A stretch of DNA of 64,000 nt, taken from the NCBI RefSeq assembly GCF_022343685.1, contig NZ_CP092123.1, positions 3,286,001 to 3,350,000 on the forward strand, written 5' to 3'. Origin of the DNA: Marinobacterium sediminicola (lineage in GTDB: Bacteria; Pseudomonadota; Gammaproteobacteria; Pseudomonadales; Balneatricaceae). Positions 10,449-21,675 of the stretch are shown piece by piece; position 1 is the first letter of the stretch; each line of letters starts with the position of its first letter. The notes below the pieces were generated by a model that searched no databases, was not told the origin of the DNA, and saw nothing but the letters and a program-made list of their open reading frames with translations. A program made the translations under genes and the position numbers.

Positions 10449-10883
10449 TCAGACCGCTTCGATCGCTTTGATTTCCACTTCGAAAATCAGCGTTTTGCCA
10501 GCCAGGGGGTGGTTAAAGTCCACGGTGACCTTGTCATCGTTGAAGTCGGTGATGACGCCCGGCAGTTCACCACCCGGCTCCTGGAAGGACACCACCAGCC
10601 CCGGTTCCAGCTCCATGTCCTTGAACTGGCTGCGCGGCATCACCTGAATGTTGCTCGGGTTGTGCATACCAAAGCCACGCTCGGGCGCGATGGTCAGTCG
10701 TGCCTGCTCGCCCTCTTTCAGCCCCAGCAAGGCCTGCTCAAAACCTTCGGGGATGTTGCCGTCACCGAAGGTGAACTGTGCCGGCGCGGCGCCAAAGTTG
10801 CTGTCGATCACCTGACCATCTTCAAGCTTGATCGCAAAGTGCAGCGTAATGGCCTTACCCGGGCCAATAACGGCGTCTGTCAT
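10449..10883 (-). CDS. fkpB: FKBP-type peptidyl-prolyl cis-trans isomerase, SlpA/FkpB type
   Basis: SlpA-like FKBPs catalyse proline isomerisation and carry an inserted-in-flap chaperone domain. The 144 residues begin with an FKBP beta-strand segment (HFAIKLEDGQVIDSNF), continue with GNIPEGFEQALLGLKEGEQ and the insertion region GFGMHNPSNIQVM, and end with the FKBP core DFNHPLAGKTLIFEVEI. The length equals that of E. coli SlpA (149). It follows lspA by 15 bases, the usual order, but ispH, which normally comes next, is absent. Confidence 0.93.
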   Translation of the reverse strand: MTDAVIGPGKAITLHFAIKLEDGQVIDSNFGAAPAQFTFGDGNIPEGFEQALLGLKEGEQARLTIAPERGFGMHNPSNIQVMPRSQFKDMELEPGLVVSFQEPGGELPGVITDFNDDKVTVDFNHPLAGKTLIFEVEIKAIEAV

Positions 10884-10898
10884 TCTTGGATTCCTGTT

Positions 10899-11405
10899 TC
10901 AGTCTGTCTCTTTGCCACTGAGGAAGAACATGTCGATCAGTAGCAGGCCGGTGCCCAGCGTGATGGCACAATCGGCGATATTGAATGCCGGGAAGTAGTG
11001 GTTGGCCCAGTGCAGCGAAATGAAATCGATCACATGGCCATGAACACTACGATCAAAGAGGTTGCCCAGAGCACCACCGAGTACCAGCGCCAGGCCGATA
11101 CCCAGGCAACGCTGACTGCGGGGCGTCCGCCACATCCAGTGCAGCAGGAAGCCACTCATGCCCACGGCAATGGCGACAAACAGCCAGCGCTGCCAGCCTC
11201 CCGCCGATGCCAGAAAGCTGAATGCCGCCCCCGTGTTGTACAGCAGGGTCAGATCAAACACCGGCAGCAGTGGCACCGGGCTGGCGTAGGTCAGCAGACT
11301 GTCAGCCAGATACTTGCTGAACAGATCGACAACCAGCACCAGCAGGGTCAACCAGAGCCAGCGCAGGGCGCTGGCTTCCTTGGTGGGAGTAGCGACGTTC
11401 GTCAT
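10899..11405 (-). CDS. lspA: Lipoprotein signal peptidase (signal peptidase II)
   Basis: LspA is the inner-membrane aspartyl protease that removes signal peptides of prolipoproteins after lipidation, and so would mature BamD in this same window. The 168 residues contain four hydrophobic segments, the conserved GNLFDR box and the catalytic pair in VIDFISLHW and FNIADCAI. Its ATG shares one base with the ileS stop (TGATG), which indicates translational coupling. The gene order ileS-lspA-fkpB is conserved in gammaproteobacteria. Confidence 0.95.
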   Translation of the reverse strand: MTNVATPTKEASALRWLWLTLLVLVVDLFSKYLADSLLTYASPVPLLPVFDLTLLYNTGAAFSFLASAGGWQRWLFVAIAVGMSGFLLHWMWRTPRSQRCLGIGLALVLGGALGNLFDRSVHGHVIDFISLHWANHYFPAFNIADCAITLGTGLLLIDMFFLSGKETD

Positions 11406-14221
11406 CAGGCAAATTCGCGCTGCTCGCCCTCGCCTTCCACATTGGTGACACAGCGACCGCAGAGTTCCGGATGTTCACTGTTGCTGCCCACCTCTTCGCG
11501 GTGGTGCCAGCAGCGGCCACACTTGGCGTGCGCGGACGCCGCCACGGCGACTTTCAGTCCTTCCACATCGGTCAGGCGGGCATCACCGGCCTCGCTCAGC
11601 GGCTTCAGGGTCGCTTCGGAGGTGATCAGCACGAAGCGCAGCTCATCGCCCAGACGAGACAGATCCGCGTGCAGCTCGTCATCCACATACAGGGTCGCTT
11701 CGGCGGCCAGGGAGGCCTTCACCAGCTTCTCGTTACGGGCATCTTCCAGGCACTTGTTGACGGCATCTTTTACCGCCATGACACGCTGCCAGAACTCACG
11801 ACCGAAGGGATCGTCCTCAGCCAGTTCGAACAGGTTTTCGTACCACGTGGTCAGCAGGACAGAGTCCTTGTGCTCGCCCGGCAGGACTTCGTAGATCTCA
11901 TCAGCGGTGAAGCTGAGGATCGGTGCGATCCAACGCACCAGGGCCTGCGCGATATGGAACAGCGCCGTCTGACAGGAACGACGGGCCAGAGAGTCCGGCT
12001 GCGTGGTGTACTGACGATCCTTGATGATATCCAGATAGAAACCGCCCAGTTCCTGCACGCAGAAATGGTGAACCTGCTGGTAGACATCGAGGAAACGGTA
12101 GCTGTCATAAGCCGCCACCACTTTCTGCTGCAGGCGAGCAGTCGCATCGACCGCCCAGCGATCCAGTGCCAGCATGTCGGCCGCGTCCACCATGTCGGTA
12201 GCCGGGTCGAAGCCGTTCAGGTTGGCCAGCAGGAAGCGTGCGGTGTTACGGATACGACGGTAGCTGTCAGCGGTACGCTGCAGAATCTGTGTGGAAACCG
12301 CCATCTCGCCGGAATAGTCGGTTGACGCCACCCACAGACGCAGAATGTCGGCACCCAGGGTGTCGGTCACCTCCTGCGGCGCGATCACGTTGCCGAGCGA
12401 CTTGGACATCTTGTAGCCCTTTTCGTCGACGGTGAAACCGTGCGTCAGCACCTGCTTGTACGGCGCGCAGCCGTTGATGGCGATGGAGGTTTTCAGTGAG
12501 GACTGGAACCAGCCGCGATGCTGGTCGGAACCTTCCAGGTACATATCGGCCGGGAAACGCAGACCGTCACGCTCACGCAACACGGCATGATGGGTCACGC
12601 CGGAGTCAAACCAGACATCCAGAGTATCGGTGACCTTGTCGTAGTCGGCCGCTTCGTCACCCAGCAGTTCGGCTGCATCCAGTTCGAACCAGGCATCGAT
12701 GCCGCCCTGCTCAATCTTCTGCGCGACCTGCTCGATCAGTTCAGCCGTACGCGGATGCAGCTCACCGGTCTGCTTGTGCGTGAACAGGGTGATCGGCACA
12801 CCCCAGGTCCGCTGACGGGAAACACACCAGTCCGGGCTCTGATCAACCATGGCTTCGATGCGGTTCTGACCCCACTCGGGGAACCACTGCACACCCTTGA
12901 TGGCATCCACCGCCTGGGATTTGAGTCCCTTGGCTTCCATGGACACGAACCACTGCGGTGTGGCGCGGTAGATCAGCGGCGTCTTGGTACGCCAGCAGTG
13001 CGGGTAGCTGTGCTGGAAGCGCTTCATGTGCACCAGCTTGCCTTCTCGCTCCAGTGCTTCACACACCGGGCCATCAGCCTTGTAGACATGCACACCGGCA
13101 AACTCGCCGGCCGCATCGGTATAGGTACCGTTGGCCTGCACCAGATTCAGGGTCCCCAGGCCGTACGCCTGCCCCACGGTAAAGTCTTCCATGCCGTGGT
13201 CGGGCGCGGTATGAACGGCACCGGTACCGGCATCGGTGGTCACGTGATCACCGAGGATCAGCGGCACCTGCTTGTCATAGATCGGGTGCTTGAGCTGCAG
13301 CAGCTCCAGCGCACTGCCGTTGCAGGTAGCCAGTACCTGATACTGCTGCACACCCCAGCGCGCCATGATGTCGTCAACCATATCCGCGGCCAGCACCATG
13401 CGATCCACACCCTGCTCGGTGTGCGCTTCCACCAGCGCGTAATCCAGGTTGCCGTTCAGGGATACGGCCTGGTTGGCCGGAATGGTCCAGGGAGTGGTGG
13501 TCCAGATCACGACGGACACCGGAGCCTCACCCGCAGCGGTATCGAACAGCGCCAGCACCTTGTCCTGATCCACGAAGGTGAAGCGTACATCGATGGCGGT
13601 GGACGTCTTGTCCTGATATTCCACTTCCGCTTCGGCCAGTGCGGACTGACCGACCACACTCCAGTAGACCGGCTTGTAGCCCTTGACCAGATGACCGTTC
13701 TCGATGATCTTGCCCAGCGCACGCACGATATTGGCTTCGGTGTCGAAGTTCATCGTCAGATAGGGGTTGTCCCAGTCGCCCAGTACACCCAGACGAATGA
13801 AGTCAGCTTTCTGACCGGCAACCTGTTCGGTCGCGTATTCACGGCACTTCTGACGGAATTCGCGATAGGGCACCTTCTCGCCGGCTTTGCCGATGAGGGT
13901 TTCGACCTTGTGCTCGATCGGCAGACCGTGACAGTCCCAGCCCGGCACGTAGGGCGCATCGAAGCCGCTCAGTGTCTTGGACTTGATTATCATGTCCTTG
14001 ATCACCTTGTTCACCGCATGACCGATGTGAATATTGCCGTTGGCGTAGGGAGGGCCGTCGTGCAGGATGAACGGCTCACGGCCCTTGCCCGCTTCGCGCA
14101 ACTGACGATACAGGTCGATTTCATCCCAGCGCGCCAGACGAGCGGGTTCGCGCTGTGGCAGGTTGCCACGCATCGGGAATGCCGTTTCCGGCAGATTCAG
14201 TGTCGCTTTGTAGTCGGTCAT
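11405..14221 (-). CDS. ileS: Isoleucyl-tRNA synthetase
   Basis: A class I aminoacyl-tRNA synthetase charging tRNA-Ile with editing of misactivated valine. The 938 residues show the HIGH motif as H-I-G-H in [12 protein letters not shown] near residue 68, the editing (CP1) domain with [12 protein letters not shown], the KMSKS loop in [10 protein letters not shown] near 606 and a C-terminal zinc finger (CGRCWHH and CGRCV). This is the bacterial, mupirocin-sensitive type by length and C-terminal zinc module. It sits 24 bases after ribF and overlaps lspA by one base. Confidence 0.97.
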   Translation of the reverse strand: MTDYKATLNLPETAFPMRGNLPQREPARLARWDEIDLYRQLREAGKGREPFILHDGPPYANGNIHIGHAVNKVIKDMIIKSKTLSGFDAPYVPGWDCHGLPIEHKVETLIGKAGEKVPYREFRQKCREYATEQVAGQKADFIRLGVLGDWDNPYLTMNFDTEANIVRALGKIIENGHLVKGYKPVYWSVVGQSALAEAEVEYQDKTSTAIDVRFTFVDQDKVLALFDTAAGEAPVSVVIWTTTPWTIPANQAVSLNGNLDYALVEAHTEQGVDRMVLAADMVDDIMARWGVQQYQVLATCNGSALELLQLKHPIYDKQVPLILGDHVTTDAGTGAVHTAPDHGMEDFTVGQAYGLGTLNLVQANGTYTDAAGEFAGVHVYKADGPVCEALEREGKLVHMKRFQHSYPHCWRTKTPLIYRATPQWFVSMEAKGLKSQAVDAIKGVQWFPEWGQNRIEAMVDQSPDWCVSRQRTWGVPITLFTHKQTGELHPRTAELIEQVAQKIEQGGIDAWFELDAAELLGDEAADYDKVTDTLDVWFDSGVTHHAVLRERDGLRFPADMYLEGSDQHRGWFQSSLKTSIAINGCAPYKQVLTHGFTVDEKGYKMSKSLGNVIAPQEVTDTLGADILRLWVASTDYSGEMAVSTQILQRTADSYRRIRNTARFLLANLNGFDPATDMVDAADMLALDRWAVDATARLQQKVVAAYDSYRFLDVYQQVHHFCVQELGGFYLDIIKDRQYTTQPDSLARRSCQTALFHIAQALVRWIAPILSFTADEIYEVLPGEHKDSVLLTTWYENLFELAEDDPFGREFWQRVMAVKDAVNKCLEDARNEKLVKASLAAEATLYVDDELHADLSRLGDELRFVLITSEATLKPLSEAGDARLTDVEGLKVAVAASAHAKCGRCWHHREEVGSNSEHPELCGRCVTNVEGEGEQREFA

Positions 14222-14245
14222 AACAGGTCGCTTCCAGAGGTAAGG

Positions 14246-15184
14246 TCAGTCCCGGCCCGCCTGGGCGAACCAGGCGCGGACATGTTCAATATCGGCTTCT
14301 ATCTGTGTCTTGAGCGCATCCAGCCCATCAAAGGCGCGCTCCTCGCGGATGAAATGGAGGAATTCGACCCGCATCAGGCGGCCGTAGAGTTCCTCTCCGC
14401 AGTAATCCAGCAAATGGACCTCCAGCACCGGCTGGCGGCCGCTTACGGTGGGCCTCATGCCCACGTTGCAGACGCCGGGCAGGCAGCGTCCGTTGAAATG
14501 GGCATGCACGGCAAAAACCCCACGCAGGGGACATGCATAACGGTGCATGCGCACATTGGCGGTTGGTACGCCCAGCTGGCGGCCCAGCTTCTGGCCATGC
14601 ATCACTCGGCCGGTGACGGCATAGCGCCAGCCCAGCAGTTCGGCGGCCAGGTCAAAATCGTTCTGCTGCAGAGCACCCCGGATGCGGGTACTGCTGACAC
14701 GGTCCCCTTCCAGCTGGAAGGTAGTGGTGCCTTCGACGCTGAAGCCGTGGCGCTCACCGGCGGCACAGAGCATGTCGAAGTCACCACGGCGATCACAGCC
14801 GAAGCGGAAGTCATCGCCGACCACGAAATGTTTGACCGCCAGCCCCTGCAGCAGCAGTTCGTCGATAAAGGCTTCCGCCGACATGCTGCGCAGACGGGCA
14901 TTGAAGGTCAGGCACAGCACCCGATCTACGCCTTCAGCGGCCAACAGGCGCACCTTCTCGTCAAACCGGGTCAGGCGCGGCGGTACACGCTCACCACCGA
15001 AGAACTCACGCGGCTGCGGCTCGAAAATGATCGCCACACTGGGCAGCCCCAGCTCAGCAGCCTTGGCCTTGACCTGAGCCAGTACCTTGCGATGCCCCCT
15101 GTGGACGCCATCGAAATTGCCGATCGTGGCAACGCAGCCACGGTGTCGGTCTCGCAGATTGTGTAAGCCTCGTATCAGTTCCAT
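14246..15184 (-). CDS. ribF: Bifunctional riboflavin kinase / FAD synthetase
   Basis: RibF phosphorylates riboflavin to FMN and adenylates FMN to FAD. The 312-residue protein has an N-terminal nucleotidyltransferase domain with TIGNFDGVHRGH near residue 20 and a C-terminal kinase domain with GRQLGVPTANV and an RPTVSG segment near 230-240. It lies between murJ (81-base gap) and ileS (24-base gap) on the same strand. Its product feeds thiO and other flavoproteins. Confidence 0.95.
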   Translation of the reverse strand: MELIRGLHNLRDRHRGCVATIGNFDGVHRGHRKVLAQVKAKAAELGLPSVAIIFEPQPREFFGGERVPPRLTRFDEKVRLLAAEGVDRVLCLTFNARLRSMSAEAFIDELLLQGLAVKHFVVGDDFRFGCDRRGDFDMLCAAGERHGFSVEGTTTFQLEGDRVSSTRIRGALQQNDFDLAAELLGWRYAVTGRVMHGQKLGRQLGVPTANVRMHRYACPLRGVFAVHAHFNGRCLPGVCNVGMRPTVSGRQPVLEVHLLDYCGEELYGRLMRVEFLHFIREERAFDGLDALKTQIEADIEHVRAWFAQAGRD

Positions 15185-15265
15185 GCAGTTGCTGAACCAG
15201 CGCCAGAAATATGGACTGCGCAGTATATCGTACTCTGGCCACTGCGAGTACCGCTCAGAAAGTGT

Positions 15266-16822
15266 TCAACCACGCAAATGGCGCAGACGCAGGCCCGTTG
15301 CCAGCAGGGTCAGGAGGTAGACACCGCCCCCTGCCACGACCAGCAGTGCCATCCACTGAACCCGTGTCCATAGCCCTGCCTGCAGCCAGTCGCCCAACTG
15401 TTGCTGAATCAGCAGCAACGCGGCCACCAGTGCCAATGAGGCACTGAGCAGGCGGAACAGCATCACGCCCCAGCCCGGCTGCCAGCGGAACACCCCTTCC
15501 TTGAGCAGGCCGTGCAGCAGCCAGCCCGCATTGAGGAATGCCGAGAGCGAGGTTGCCAGCGCCAGCCCCGCATGATCAAGCGGCCAGATCAGGATCAGGT
15601 TGAACACCATGTTGGCCATCATCGCCTTGACCGCAATTTTCACCGGCGTGCGGGTGTCCTGGCGGGCAAAGTAGCCCGGTGCCAACACCTTGATCAGCAT
15701 GAAGGCCAACAGACCGAAGGCATAGGCGCGCAGACTCAAGGCCGACATCATGACGTCGCGGTCGGTCATCTCGCCATAGTGGAACAGGGTGGCGATCAGC
15801 GGTTCAGCCAGCAGCGCCAGCGCCAGTGCTGCCGGCACGCCGATCAGCAGGATCATGCGGATACCCCAGTCGAGCATCTGCGCAAAGCGCTCAGGATTCT
15901 GCGCTGCATGGGTGCGTGACAGACTGGGCAGGATCACCGTGGCGATGGCGATACCGAACACGCCCAGCGGCAGCTCGGACAGACGGTCGGAATAGTACAG
16001 CCAGGACACGCTGCCGGTTTGCAGGAAGGACGCCAGCACCGTATCCAGCAGCAGATTGATCTGCGCCACCGACACACCGAACAGCGCCGGCAGCATCAGC
16101 TTGAGAATCCGGCGCACCCCTTCGTCACGGAAGCTGGGCTGGGGTACCGGCAGCAGCCGCAGCCGGGCCAGAAACGGCAACTGGAACAGCAACTGTACCG
16201 CCCCTGCCATCAGCACCCCCCAGGCCAGCGCCATGATCGGCGTTTCCAGCATGGGGCTGAGCCAGACCGCGGAGCCGATCAGGCAAAGATTGAGCAGCAC
16301 CGGCGTAAAGGCGGGGATGGCGAAGCGTTCATAACTGTTCAGGATGGCGCCACAAAACGCGGTCAGGGAGATCAGCAGCAGATAGGGAAAGGTGATTCTG
16401 AGCATCTCAGAGGCCAGCGCGAACTTCTCGCCGCCGGTCATGTAAAACCCCGGCGCGAACAGTGCCGCCAACAGCGGGGCGCCGATGACGGCCAGCACGG
16501 TAACCGCCACCAGCACCGATCCCAGTGCGCCCGCCACCCGATTGACCAGCACCTGCACGGCGGCCAGATCACGCTGAGTGCGATATTCCGACAACACCGG
16601 TACAAAGGCCTGTGAAAAAGCCCCTTCAGCAAACAGACGGCGCAAAAAGTTGGGAACCTTGAACGCCACGAAGAAGGCATCGGCACTGCCGCTGGCACCA
16701 AAATAGCCCGCGATGACCACATCGCGCACAAGCCCAAGCACCCGCGACAGCAGCGTCATGATGCCGACGATGCCGCTGGAACGCAGCAGCCCTGCGCCCG
16801 ATTTCTTCGCCTCTTCCGTCAC
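15266..16822 (-). CDS. murJ: Lipid II flippase MurJ (MviN)
   Basis: MurJ carries lipid-linked peptidoglycan precursor across the inner membrane. The 518 residues are almost all hydrophobic and agree with the 14 membrane segments of the family. Family blocks seen are LGLVRDVVIAGYFGAS with the essential Arg region near 30, AFFVAFKVPNFLRRLFAEGA, and QAFVPVLSEYR. It starts with MTEEAKKSGAGLL, is divergent from rpsT with the promoter region between, and heads the murJ-ribF-ileS-lspA-fkpB set. Confidence 0.96.
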   Translation of the reverse strand: MTEEAKKSGAGLLRSSGIVGIMTLLSRVLGLVRDVVIAGYFGASGSADAFFVAFKVPNFLRRLFAEGAFSQAFVPVLSEYRTQRDLAAVQVLVNRVAGALGSVLVAVTVLAVIGAPLLAALFAPGFYMTGGEKFALASEMLRITFPYLLLISLTAFCGAILNSYERFAIPAFTPVLLNLCLIGSAVWLSPMLETPIMALAWGVLMAGAVQLLFQLPFLARLRLLPVPQPSFRDEGVRRILKLMLPALFGVSVAQINLLLDTVLASFLQTGSVSWLYYSDRLSELPLGVFGIAIATVILPSLSRTHAAQNPERFAQMLDWGIRMILLIGVPAALALALLAEPLIATLFHYGEMTDRDVMMSALSLRAYAFGLLAFMLIKVLAPGYFARQDTRTPVKIAVKAMMANMVFNLILIWPLDHAGLALATSLSAFLNAGWLLHGLLKEGVFRWQPGWGVMLFRLLSASLALVAALLLIQQQLGDWLQAGLWTRVQWMALLVVAGGGVYLLTLLATGLRLRHLRG

Positions 16823-16912
16823 AACCTATCCCTACCACTTGCAAAAATGTGCGCCGATCATAGCTCTGATTAGAAAACAGACAAAGTCCAGCGTCTAAAG
16901 CGGGTCATTTGG

Positions 16913-16941
16913 TTGACATCAATGACCGGTACATGAATAAT
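16913..16941 (+). promoter_or_regulatory. Sigma-70 promoter of rpsT
   Basis: TTGACA (16913-16918), a 17-base spacer and AATAAT (16936-16941) give a full -35 match and five of six at -10. Transcription would start near 16948, leaving a leader of about 60 nt before rpsT. Confidence 0.8.
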
Positions 16942-17008
16942 GTCGCGTCTAATTTTCGGCATTACAGCGCCGTAATCTGATCAACTCAATTATTGAAGGA
17001 GCCGGATC

Positions 17009-17275
17009 GTGGCTAATTCCGCAGGATCCAAAAAACGCGCTCGTCAGGCGGAGAAGCGTCGTCAGCACAACGCTAGCCTGCGCTCCATGGCGCGCACGTA
17101 CATCAAGAAAGTAATCGCTGCTATCAACAGCGGTGACCAGGCTGCTGCACAGGAAGCATTCAAGGTCGCTCAGCCGATCATGGACAGCTCCGTAAACAAG
17201 GGCATCTTCCACAAGAACAAGATCGCCCGCACCAAGAGCCGCCTGACCGCTCGCATCAAGGCAATGGCAGCGTAA
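17009..17275 (+). CDS. rpsT: Small ribosomal subunit protein S20
   Basis: S20 is a primary 16S rRNA-binding protein of the 30S body. The 88 residues are highly basic, with the usual N-terminus Met-Ala-Asn-Ser-Ala, the [12 protein letters not shown] helix and the conserved [12 protein letters not shown] segment near the end. GAAGGAG lies just upstream. It is a single-gene unit with a strong promoter and terminator, opposite murJ, as in pseudomonads. Confidence 0.97.
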   Translation: MANSAGSKKRARQAEKRRQHNASLRSMARTYIKKVIAAINSGDQAAAQEAFKVAQPIMDSSVNKGIFHKNKIARTKSRLTARIKAMAA

Positions 17276-17291
17276 GCTACCGCCTGATCAA

Positions 17292-17327
17292 GCACAAAAA
17301 AACCGGCATCAGCCGGTTTTTTTGTGC
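17292..17327. terminator. Bidirectional terminator between rpsT and proB
   Basis: A perfect 16-bp stem, GCACAAAAAAACCGGC with GCCGGTTTTTTTGTGC, encloses a four-base loop. A- and T-runs inside the arms make it usable by rpsT and by the opposing proB. Confidence 0.92.
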
Positions 17328-17341
17328 CTGTCATTCAGGGG

Positions 17342-18466
17342 TCAGGCCAGCACCAGATTATCCCGGTGCACCAACTCCTCTTCACCCATAAAGCCAAGCA
17401 ACGCTTCGATATCACGGCTCGGGCGGCCGATAATCCGGCGCGCATCCTCGGCACCGTAGTTGGCAAGACCTCTCGCCACCACACGCCCCATCTCATCCAT
17501 CATGATGACCATCTCGCCACGGGAGAAATCTCCCGACACGGAACGCACCCCCGCCGGCAACAGACTCTTACCCCGCTCGGTCAATGCCGCGACAGCACCC
17601 GCATCCAGCACCAGCGTGCCACGCGCCTGAAGGTGACCAGCAATCCACTGCTTGCGCGCAACCATCGGCTCACGCTCAGGCAGCAACAGGGTACCGACCT
17701 GCTCCGCGGCATGCAGTTTCAGCAGCACATCAGGCTCACGCCCACTGGCGATCACCGTAACAGCACCGGAACGTGCCGCCAGCTTGGCTGCCCGCACCTT
17801 GGTCGCCATGCCACCACGCCCCAGCTTGCCACCGCCCCCGGCCATGGCTGCCAGGCGCTCATCCTCGGCCATCGCCTCGGAGATCAGTTCGGCATCAGGA
17901 TTGGAGCGCGGGTCCGCTGTATACAGGCCATTCTGGTCAGTCAGCAGGATCAGGGCATCCGCCTCGACCGCATTGGCCACCAGCGCACCCAGGGTATCGT
18001 TATCGCCAAAGCGTATCTCACTGGTGACGACTGTATCGTTTTCATTCACGACAGCGACAACACCCAGCTCGATCAGGGTACGCAGGGTCGAGCGGGCATT
18101 CAGGTAACGCTTGCGGTTGGACAGGTCGTCGTGGGTCAGCAGCACCTGAGCCGTATGCATGCCGTGGCGACGAAAATTGGTTTCATAGGCCTGTACCAAC
18201 CCCATCTGCCCTACAGCCGCAGCCGCCTGCAGACGGTAAATCTCACGCGGTCGTTCGGACCAGCCCAGACGGGTCATCCCTTCCGCCACGGACCCAGACG
18301 ACACCAGAATCACTTCGACACCGCGCCGCGTCAGCTCGACCAACTGATCGACCCAACCGGCAATGGCGATCTGATCCAGCCCCTGACCATCATTGGTCAG
18401 CAGCGCACTACCAATTTTGACCACCCAGCGCCCCGGCTGGGCCAAGCCTTTACGTCCCGCTGTCAC
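17342..18466 (-). CDS. proB: Glutamate 5-kinase
   Basis: ProB phosphorylates glutamate in the first step of proline synthesis and is feedback-inhibited by proline. The 374 residues hold an amino acid kinase domain ([10 protein letters not shown] near 18, SSGSVAEGM near 56, NENDTV near 140, GTGGM-equivalent LGRGGMATK near 218) and a C-terminal PUA domain (about 280-360). It follows obgE by 15 bases, the same obgE-proB order seen in many pseudomonads and relatives. Confidence 0.95.
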   Translation of the reverse strand: MTAGRKGLAQPGRWVVKIGSALLTNDGQGLDQIAIAGWVDQLVELTRRGVEVILVSSGSVAEGMTRLGWSERPREIYRLQAAAAVGQMGLVQAYETNFRRHGMHTAQVLLTHDDLSNRKRYLNARSTLRTLIELGVVAVVNENDTVVTSEIRFGDNDTLGALVANAVEADALILLTDQNGLYTADPRSNPDAELISEAMAEDERLAAMAGGGGKLGRGGMATKVRAAKLAARSGAVTVIASGREPDVLLKLHAAEQVGTLLLPEREPMVARKQWIAGHLQARGTLVLDAGAVAALTERGKSLLPAGVRSVSGDFSRGEMVIMMDEMGRVVARGLANYGAEDARRIIGRPSRDIEALLGFMGEEELVHRDNLVLA

Positions 18467-18481
18467 CTTGTTCTTACTCCG

Positions 18482-19699
<1,218 letters not shown>

Positions 19700-19781
19700 T
19701 CATTCCGGGGGTACCCTTCAGCATACACCCTCGACCGGATACCCGGCAGCCAGCGACTGTCCGACACCCGGATTTACAACG

Positions 19782-19810
19782 AAAAAAGCTCCGCCTGGGC
19801 GGAGCTTTTT
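19782..19810 (-). terminator. Terminator between rpmA and obgE
   Basis: AAAAAAGCTCCGC and GCGGAGCTTTTT form a strong stem with T-run on the minus strand. It should end or reduce rplU-rpmA transcription before obgE. Confidence 0.85.
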
Positions 19811-19831
19811 AACGCGGTCATCACTCACTGC

Positions 19832-20089
19832 TTAGGCAGGAACGACGCTCACGTATTTGCGGTTTTTCGGACCCTTGGTCTCGAACTTCACAACGCCATC
19901 AGCGGTTGCGAACAGAGTGTGGTCCTTGCCCAGGCCAACATTGGTGCCAGCGTGGAACTTGGTGCCGCGCTGACGAATCAGGATGTTGCCTGCTGCAACA
20001 GCCTGGCCGCCGAAGCGCTTGACGCCGAGGCGTTTCGATTCTGAGTCGCGTCCGTTACGCGTTGAACCACCAGCCTTCTTATGAGCCAT
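19832..20089 (-). CDS. rpmA: Large ribosomal subunit protein L27
   Basis: L27 reaches the peptidyl transferase centre with its N-terminus. The 85 residues begin [10 protein letters not shown], the typical gammaproteobacterial form that needs no N-terminal cleavage, and contain [19 protein letters not shown]. It follows rplU by 23 bases on the same strand and ends before a terminator. Confidence 0.97.
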   Translation of the reverse strand: MAHKKAGGSTRNGRDSESKRLGVKRFGGQAVAAGNILIRQRGTKFHAGTNVGLGKDHTLFATADGVVKFETKGPKNRKYVSVVPA

Positions 20090-20112
20090 TCTTCAATCTC
20101 CTATTCGGTTTC

Positions 20113-20424
20113 TCAGGCACTGATGCCAGTGATCTTGACTTCAGTGAACCACTGACGGTGACCCTGACGCTTCATGTGGTGCTTGCGGCGACGGAACTTG
20201 ATGATGGTCACTTTATCGCCACGGCCGTGAGAAACGACTTCAGCAGCCACTTTGGCACCATCTACAACCGGCGCACCAACTTTGATGTCATCGCCATTGC
20301 CGACCAGCAGGACGCGGTCGAATTCGATGCTGGAACCTGCTTCAGCAGCCAGTTTTTCCAGCTTCAGTGTCTGTCCTTCCTGCACACGGTACTGCTTACC
20401 GCCGCTTACGATTACTGCAAACAT
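20113..20424 (-). CDS. rplU: Large ribosomal subunit protein L21
   Basis: L21 binds 23S rRNA in the presence of L20. The 103 residues start Met-Phe-Ala-Val-Ile-Val with GGAG seven bases upstream; a possible start four codons earlier lacks a ribosome site. Typical segments are [10 protein letters not shown] and [10 protein letters not shown]-like [19 protein letters not shown]. It heads the rplU-rpmA pair and has a leader of about 110 nt containing two hairpins. Confidence 0.97.
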   Translation of the reverse strand: MFAVIVSGGKQYRVQEGQTLKLEKLAAEAGSSIEFDRVLLVGNGDDIKVGAPVVDGAKVAAEVVSHGRGDKVTIIKFRRRKHHMKRQGHRQWFTEVKITGISA

Positions 20425-20482
20425 GCTTTTCTCCAAGGTTAACCTGCCCGGCTACTGGATACGAAACCTACTTCTAATGGCC

Positions 20483-20517
20483 GGGATCCTGAGGATCTCT
20501 GGCACCCTATGGTAGGG
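20483..20517 (-). promoter_or_regulatory. Paired hairpins in the rplU leader (possible L21-type control element)
   Basis: GATCC-TGA-GGATC (20485-20497) and CCCTA-TGG-TAGGG (20505-20517) are perfect inverted repeats seven bases apart in the untranslated leader of rplU. Autogenous L21 leaders are known in other bacteria; whether this is one is a guess. Confidence 0.35.
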
Positions 20518-20546
20518 AGCGTCGGTGGACAGGTTTAAGGCGCGGT

Positions 20547-20576
20547 ATTTTACTGCATTTCCCGACTTTACCGCAA
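20547..20576 (-). promoter_or_regulatory. Probable promoter of rplU-rpmA
   Basis: On the minus strand TTGCGG (20576-20571), an 18-base spacer and TAAAAT (20552-20547) place a start near 20540, giving a leader of about 115 nt. Confidence 0.55.
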
Positions 20577-20635
20577 GCATTTTCACGGTTTTCTGCCCTT
20601 TTCCGACCCTGTACGGCACCGCCAAAGCCCCCGAC

Positions 20636-20664
20636 TTGACACTCTCGGGACCGCCGCCTAGCAT
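20636..20664 (+). promoter_or_regulatory. Sigma-70 promoter of ispB
   Basis: TTGACA (20636-20641), a 17-base spacer and TAGCAT (20659-20664); the expected start near 20671 leaves a 30-nt leader to the ispB ATG. Confidence 0.7.
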
Positions 20665-20700
20665 GCGGCGGGTGTTCAGTCCATATACAGAACCCCGTCC

Positions 20701-21669
20701 ATGCAGCCACACCAGCTAAATCCGGCGATTGAGCCGCAGTTTGATGCCGTTACCGACTATATTCTTAACCACCTGGGCTCCAATGTCCCGCTGGTGGAAA
20801 AGATCGGCCACTACATCGTTTCCGGCGGCGGCAAGCGCCTGCGCCCTCTGCTGGTACTGCTGAGTGCCAATGCCTGTGGCTATAAAGGCGAACAGCACAT
20901 CCCGCTTGCGGCCGTAATCGAATTTATCCACACGGCCACTCTGCTGCATGACGATGTCGTCGACAACTCCGAGCTTCGCCGTGGAAATGCTACCGCCAAT
21001 GCCAAGTGGGGCAATGCGCCCAGCGTTCTGGTCGGCGATTTCCTCTATTCCCGTTCCTTCCAGTTGATGGTCGAGATCGGTCGCATGGAAATCATGCAGG
21101 TGATTTCCAACGCGACGACAGTGATTGCCGAAGGCGAAGTACTGCAGCTGCTGAATCAGCGCAACCCGGATACCACCGAAGAATCCTATATGCAGGTCAT
21201 CCTCGGCAAGACCGCGATGCTGTTCGAGGCGGCAACAGAAGTTGGAGCAATTCTGGCCGACGCGCCCGCCGACCACCGCGAAGCGCTGCGTCTTTACGGC
21301 CGCCATCTGGGCATCGCCTTCCAGATCGTGGATGATCTGATGGATTACCTATCTGACAGCGCGACCATGGGCAAGAATGTTGGTGACGACCTGGCAGAAG
21401 GCAAGGCTACGCTGCCTTTGATTTATGCCATGCGCGTCGGCGACGACGAAGAGCGCAAGCTCATCCGTCATGCCATCCGCGAGGGTGGCCTGAACGATCT
21501 GCAACCGGTGATGGATATCGTCCAGCGCACCGGAGCCATCGACTACACTCGCCAGCAAGCCCAGGCCGAGCTGGACAAAGCCGCCCGAGCACTGGATACC
21601 CTGCCGGCCAGCTCTTTCCGTGACACGCTGATCACGTTGACCGAGCAGGCACTTGGCCGCACCAGCTGA
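20701..21669 (+). CDS. ispB: Long-chain (octaprenyl-type) polyprenyl diphosphate synthase
   Basis: A trans-prenyltransferase that builds the side chain of ubiquinone from farnesyl and isopentenyl diphosphates. The 322 residues contain the first aspartate-rich motif D-D-V-V-D in LLHDDVVDNSELRRG (near 84) and the second D-D-L-M-D in FQIVDDLMDY (near 210), with GGGKRLRPLL near 43. It is divergent from rplU-rpmA, as in E. coli and Pseudomonas, which supports IspB. The product chain length (C40 or C45) cannot be read from sequence. Confidence 0.93.
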   Translation: MQPHQLNPAIEPQFDAVTDYILNHLGSNVPLVEKIGHYIVSGGGKRLRPLLVLLSANACGYKGEQHIPLAAVIEFIHTATLLHDDVVDNSELRRGNATANAKWGNAPSVLVGDFLYSRSFQLMVEIGRMEIMQVISNATTVIAEGEVLQLLNQRNPDTTEESYMQVILGKTAMLFEAATEVGAILADAPADHREALRLYGRHLGIAFQIVDDLMDYLSDSATMGKNVGDDLAEGKATLPLIYAMRVGDDEERKLIRHAIREGGLNDLQPVMDIVQRTGAIDYTRQQAQAELDKAARALDTLPASSFRDTLITLTEQALGRTS

Positions 21670-21675
21670 CCCGAG

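Noticed and set aside
12518-15166. Open frame of 882 codons opposite ileS and ribF
   Set aside because: It spans two real genes antisense, with no recognisable domain; it arises from codon bias of the coding strand.
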